Shown here piece after piece: positions 5,543-7,832 of a stretch of 7,832 nucleotides of DNA. The DNA is from DAOTWY01 sp003696565. Lineage in GTDB: Bacteria > Chloroflexota > Anaerolineae > Aggregatilineales > Phototrophicaceae. How positions within the stretch are numbered: the first letter of the stretch is position 1; each line of letters starts with the position of its first letter. The stretch spans positions 1-7,832 of the forward strand of contig DAOTWY010000098.1 in the NCBI GenBank assembly GCA_034435635.1. The letters run 5' to 3'. The position numbers were made by a program, and so were the translations under genes. The notes beneath the pieces are model-generated. The model saw nothing but the letters and a program-made list of their open reading frames with translations, searched no databases and was not told the DNA's origin.

Positions 5543-6387
5543 TGAAAATATCAATTGTCACCGCCGCTTATAACGCCTCACAATATCTACCGGATTTGAT
5601 CGAGAGTATTGTGGGGCAAACCTATCCCCCATTTGAGCATATCATCATTGATGATGGCTCCACAGATAACACCCCGCAAATTTTAGAAGCGTACGCCCAA
5701 GAACATGCCTTCGTGCGCTGGTGGCAACATGAGAACCAAGGGCAATATCCAACCTTGCATCAAGCTATACAAGCTGTTTCAGGGGATGTGCTTTGCATTA
5801 TCAACGCAGATGATAAATTTGCCTCCGCGGATGTTTTTGAAACGGTTGCTAATTATTGGAAACAAAATCCAATGAGCCAAATACTCTATGGGCGTACCTT
5901 GCGTATGGATGAAGACGGTAATCCATTACCAAACCTTGATCCACATTGGAAACCATCGCGTTGGCTTATTCGGCATGTAAGCTACATTCAACACTGTTCT
6001 TTGTTTGTATCTGTGCCTTTTCTTCATCAAAACGCGCTCTACTTTGATCTCAGCTTGCCGACAACGGGCGATTGGGATTGGATTATTCGTCTGTTTCATA
6101 CGGCACAGCATATCGGGTATAGCAGTCATGCGTTTGGGGTGTTTCGGATGCATGCCAACCAGATGTCGCGCACAGGTGAGGATACATCATTACAAGGGCG
6201 TAAAATCATCACACAAAAACATCATAGTTCGTTTTTAATTAGCTCATTGATCCGGCGTTTGCTCATCTATCGTGGAATGTTTCTGTTAGGATGGGATATC
6301 CTGCGTAAAAAAGGAATGAGCGCATTCATACGGCGAATGCGCTTGTGGATTAAAAAACGATTATCTACTATTCGGCACGGATCGTGA
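5542..6387 (+). CDS. Family 2 glycosyltransferase (GT-A fold)
   Basis: Predicted inverting GT2 enzyme that transfers one sugar from a nucleotide donor to the growing glycan at the cytoplasmic face of the membrane. The 281 residues begin MKISIVTAAYNASQYL, the usual first strand of the fold. They continue with DDGSTDNT (37-44), a Q-rich acceptor loop HENQGQYPTLHQA (63-75), the metal/donor motif NADD (88-91) in the DxD position, and TGDWDW (175-180) as the likely catalytic-base region. The C-terminal 45 residues are strongly basic with hydrophobic patches and no full transmembrane helix, suggesting peripheral membrane attachment. It starts by TAATG overlap with the 2-epimerase, without its own Shine-Dalgarno site, so coupling is likely. 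Its 3' end overlaps the convergent lipoprotein gene by 20 nt. Donor and acceptor cannot be read from the sequence; the L-amino sugar made upstream is a reasonable guess only. Confidence 0.88.
   Translation: MKISIVTAAYNASQYLPDLIESIVGQTYPPFEHIIIDDGSTDNTPQILEAYAQEHAFVRWWQHENQGQYPTLHQAIQAVSGDVLCIINADDKFASADVFETVANYWKQNPMSQILYGRTLRMDEDGNPLPNLDPHWKPSRWLIRHVSYIQHCSLFVSVPFLHQNALYFDLSLPTTGDWDWIIRLFHTAQHIGYSSHAFGVFRMHANQMSRTGEDTSLQGRKIITQKHHSSFLISSLIRRLLIYRGMFLLGWDILRKKGMSAFIRRMRLWIKKRLSTIRHGS
6319..6343 (-). terminator. Putative intrinsic terminator of the lipoprotein gene, inside the convergent glycosyltransferase gene
   Basis: AGCGCATTC (6319-6327) and GAATGCGCT (6335-6343) form a perfect 9-bp stem with a 7-nt loop. 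On the minus strand the hairpin starts 24 nt past the lipoprotein stop and is followed, after six bases (CATTCC), by TTTTTT (revcomp of 6307-6312). On the plus strand an A-run rather than a T-run follows, so the orientation fits only the lipoprotein gene. The gap before the T-run weakens the call. The stem is made of codons of the glycosyltransferase C-terminus. Confidence 0.5.
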
Positions 6388-7336
6388 TTGACTCACCATC
6401 GGCAAGATCAATGACCCAAACCAAGCGATCATCAACGACTTGTAGGCTTAATGTTAGGCTTTGCAGTTGTATCAAGCTATCTTGATAATTTTGAAGGGCT
6501 TCATCAGTATCCACCGTGACTCGGTTAATATCCAGCGGGATAGCGTCTTGTGGTGCGACTTCCGTAAATTGCCAGGGGACTTCTGACCAATTTCCACCAT
6601 TTGTGCCGATGGTATAAGATACAAATTCTGTCTTTGTGGGGTCAAGCAACTGAACAGACCACCCTGCCAACGGGTTTCCTGAAAAATGGACAACTTCATA
6701 ACCTTGCAATGCAGGATTAAGCAATAATCGCCTAAGCTCAGATAATCCAGTTGGTTGTGGTTGTGGGGTTAACATGGTATCGGGGTTTGGGGTGGCAATT
6801 ACTGTTGGTAAAGCGACCGCAGATAGTGCCATTTCTCCAGATGTTGATTCAACAACCATTGCAGGCAATTGAACTGTCGCGCCAAAATATGGGGGTGGGA
6901 TATAATTCCCTGAACTAAGAACATCTATGACATTGCCTATTTGATCCACCAAAACCAATTGCACATCAATATCATCACCTGGTGGGTCTGTTAATTGTCC
7001 TTCAATTAAAATTAAATCTCCTATCTGAATATCATATAATGTCTCTGCTAAACGTAGCTCTGGGGTTACTTCGGGTTCAAGTTCTGAGGTGACTTCTATT
7101 GTAACTTCAAGTTGAATTAAGGGTTCTGGTGTGGGTTCTGCCACGATTTCAGTGGATTCTGGTGTGATTTCCGGCGTTACTTCTGAGGTTAGTTCAACTA
7201 AAACATCGGTTGTTTCTGGTGTAATTTGAGAAGGTGGAACGAACCGTGTGGGAAGTTCGCCAGGTTCTTCATCAGAAGATGAGCCACAGGCAGCTACAGA
7301 AAATAACACAATAACCATTGTCAATATGATACGCAT
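6368..7336 (-). CDS. Lipoprotein with Thr/Pro/Glu-rich tether and two beta-rich domains, function unknown
   Basis: Exported lipid-anchored protein of 322 residues that I cannot assign to a named family. A short signal peptide (hydrophobic core about 3-16) ends in the lipobox VAAC, with Cys17 as the lipidated residue, followed by GSSSDEEPGE. A low-complexity tether of Thr, Pro, Glu and Val runs from about 40 to 95. A beta-rich domain (about 98-178) is followed by a second short TP/PQ linker (about 180-197). A C-terminal domain of about 125 residues contains FSGNPLAGW (218-226), paired Trp residues (W250, W255) and a final strand pair LVWVIDL...ESITIRAE. No catalytic motif is visible. ATG-7334 has a good AAGGA site. 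The gene has its own promoter and is convergent with the glycan operon, so a shared function is not implied. Such tethers are common in Chloroflexota lipoproteins, in my recollection. Confidence 0.85.
   Translation of the reverse strand: MRIILTMVIVLFSVAACGSSSDEEPGELPTRFVPPSQITPETTDVLVELTSEVTPEITPESTEIVAEPTPEPLIQLEVTIEVTSELEPEVTPELRLAETLYDIQIGDLILIEGQLTDPPGDDIDVQLVLVDQIGNVIDVLSSGNYIPPPYFGATVQLPAMVVESTSGEMALSAVALPTVIATPNPDTMLTPQPQPTGLSELRRLLLNPALQGYEVVHFSGNPLAGWSVQLLDPTKTEFVSYTIGTNGGNWSEVPWQFTEVAPQDAIPLDINRVTVDTDEALQNYQDSLIQLQSLTLSLQVVDDRLVWVIDLADGESITIRAE
7052..7219 (-). repeat. Degenerate low-complexity repeat coding for the lipoprotein tether
   Basis: Codons for residues about 40-95 of the lipoprotein form imperfect repeats built on Val-Thr-Pro-Glu, Val-Thr-Ser-Glu and Pro-Thr-Pro-Glu units, for example SEVTPEITPEST and SELEPEVTPEL. 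On the plus strand they appear as recurring TTCTGGTGT, TTCTGAGGT and GGGTTCTGG words. The copies have drifted, so this is an old tandem expansion rather than a fresh microsatellite, though unit number could still vary between strains. The product is an extended, acidic spacer. Confidence 0.65.
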
Positions 7337-7342
7337 AGATTT

Positions 7343-7390
7343 TCCTTATTAAAGAGAAGTTTGTATAAACTGACACACATGAACAATCAA
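7343..7390 (-). promoter_or_regulatory. Putative promoter and ribosome-binding site of the lipoprotein gene
   Basis: Read on the minus strand, TTGATT (7390-7385) and TATACA (7367-7362) form a -35/-10 pair with a 17-nt spacer, each matching consensus at 4 of 6. Transcription would start near 7355. AAGGA (7347-7343) then lies 6 nt before ATG-7336. The -35 hexamer is also the T-rich tail of the upstream terminator, so the two signals share sequence. Consensus match only. Confidence 0.45.
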
Positions 7391-7415
7391 AGTGAGGCGG
7401 GGTGTCCGCCTCACT
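7391..7415 (-). terminator. Intrinsic terminator after the secreted beta-sandwich protein gene
   Basis: AGTGAGGCGG (7391-7400) and CCGCCTCACT (7406-7415) make a perfect G+C-rich 10-bp stem with a 5-nt loop. It lies 22 nt past the stop of the gene at the right edge. On the minus strand the T-rich stretch TTGATTGTT follows directly. The stem could also form on the opposite strand, but no plus-strand gene leads into it. Although the T-tract is interrupted, stem strength and position make this the best terminator in the window. Confidence 0.75.
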
Positions 7416-7437
7416 GCTTGATGTTATTTATCCTAAC

Positions 7438-7832
7438 TTAATGCACTTGGATCGCGTCAAAGACCAACCAGTATGATGCATCTTTGTTAGTAATCCGAAT
7501 AGTATGTGTGCCCTCGCCTAATCCGTAGATCGTGATAGGAACTTGATCCAACAGCGGCGAGCCGTTGAGGTTGTAGTTCGTACAAACTGGTGACCCAACA
7601 GTCGGAATGACACAGAATTCAACGTTACGGCTCACACCGGTATCGCGGCGATGATAAAGCGTGACTGCATTACCAGTGACGAGAAGGTTAATTTCAGCGT
7701 TTGGCGCACCCGAACGCGCTGCCCCACCGCTCAAGTTTGAACCGGTGAAAGTCGCCCATGTGCCAGTATACCGGATTTCTGGGTTTGTTTCCTGATAGAA
7801 CCCTTCATCCAATGGAACCGGCGTACCGTATA
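7438..7832 (-). CDS. C-terminal beta-sandwich domain of a probable secreted protein (5' end beyond window)
   Basis: Only the last 130 residues are visible. The frame is open to the right edge, so the true start is upstream; the TTG at 7812 lies within the coding frame, which continues beyond it through YGTPVP. The visible part reads as one all-beta domain of about 120 residues. It opens with RYTGTWATFTGSNLSGG, continues with NAVTLYHRRDTG and a Cys-Cys hairpin (FCVIPTVGSPVC, a possible disulfide in an exported protein), then GLGEGTHTIRITN, and ends WLVFDAIQVH. This layout resembles carbohydrate-binding-like or adhesion modules that recur in large secreted Chloroflexota proteins, a resemblance I recall but have not searched. 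No enzymatic motif is visible. It is followed by a strong terminator, so it is a separate transcription unit from the lipoprotein gene downstream. Confidence 0.75.
   Translation of the reverse strand, partial: YGTPVPLDEGFYQETNPEIRYTGTWATFTGSNLSGGAARSGAPNAEINLLVTGNAVTLYHRRDTGVSRNVEFCVIPTVGSPVCTNYNLNGSPLLDQVPITIYGLGEGTHTIRITNKDASYWLVFDAIQVH

Noticed and set aside
7052..7219. CRISPR-like or satellite repeat
   Set aside because: The recurrences are short, degenerate, in frame and explained by the Val/Thr/Pro/Glu tether of the lipoprotein. There are no spacers of constant length.
1..7832. A new defence, toxin-antitoxin or mobile system
   Set aside because: Every sizeable gene belongs to surface-glycan synthesis or export, or to envelope proteins. 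No nuclease, reverse transcriptase, integrase, small paired toxin genes or terminal inverted repeats were seen.

Overview
The window is a piece of a bacterial cell-surface polysaccharide locus, with two secreted or lipid-anchored envelope genes at its right end. The organism is most plausibly a Chloroflexota bacterium of the Anaerolineae type. The grounds are a lipoprotein with a long Thr/Pro/Glu tether, a neighbouring secreted beta-sandwich domain ending in a 'DAIQV'-like motif, and the subtype of the sugar enzymes. This placement rests on recalled family resemblance, not on a marker gene. Base composition looks even across the window and I see no insertion sequence, integrase, tRNA, rRNA or CRISPR array.

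Layout. Positions 1-1389 (minus strand) hold a Wzm/Wzt-type ABC exporter pair: the whole permease and the first 184 codons of the ATPase, which runs off the left edge. A short divergent control region (1390-1527) separates it from a tight plus-strand operon of five genes (1498-6387). In order these are a GalE-like nucleotide-sugar epimerase, an RmlD-like reductase, a FlaA1/CapE/WbjB-like UDP-GlcNAc 4,6-dehydratase, a non-hydrolysing UDP-GlcNAc 2-epimerase of the WbjD/CapG/FnlC subtype, and a family 2 glycosyltransferase. Most junctions overlap or nearly touch (ATGA at 2457-2460, a 20-nt gap at 3339-3358, TAATG at 5540-5544). The exception is a 48-nt leader at 4406-4453, which carries a hairpin beside a strong Shine-Dalgarno site. 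On the minus strand, 6368-7336 encodes a lipoprotein whose 3' end overlaps the glycosyltransferase tail-to-tail by 20 nt. From 7438 to the right edge lies the C-terminal part of a secreted beta-rich protein, closed by a strong hairpin terminator at 7391-7415.

How the genes fit together. The dehydratase, reductase and 2-epimerase form the three-enzyme route from UDP-D-GlcNAc to a UDP-activated 2-acetamido-2,6-dideoxy-L-hexose. The reductase is of the single-domain RmlD-like kind, not the SDR-cupin fusion (CapF/WbjC) used for L-FucNAc. By analogy with Vibrio cholerae WbvB/WbvR/WbvD, I therefore predict UDP-L-QuiNAc (via UDP-L-RhaNAc) rather than UDP-L-FucNAc. The GalE-like enzyme supplies a further sugar, the glycosyltransferase adds one residue, and the ABC exporter moves a finished glycan across the membrane.

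I found no convincing new type of system. The points most worth checking are the cupin-less L-sugar pathway, a probable ATT start codon in the first operon gene, a terminator for the lipoprotein gene hidden inside the convergent glycosyltransferase gene, and a possible Shine-Dalgarno-masking switch ahead of the 2-epimerase.
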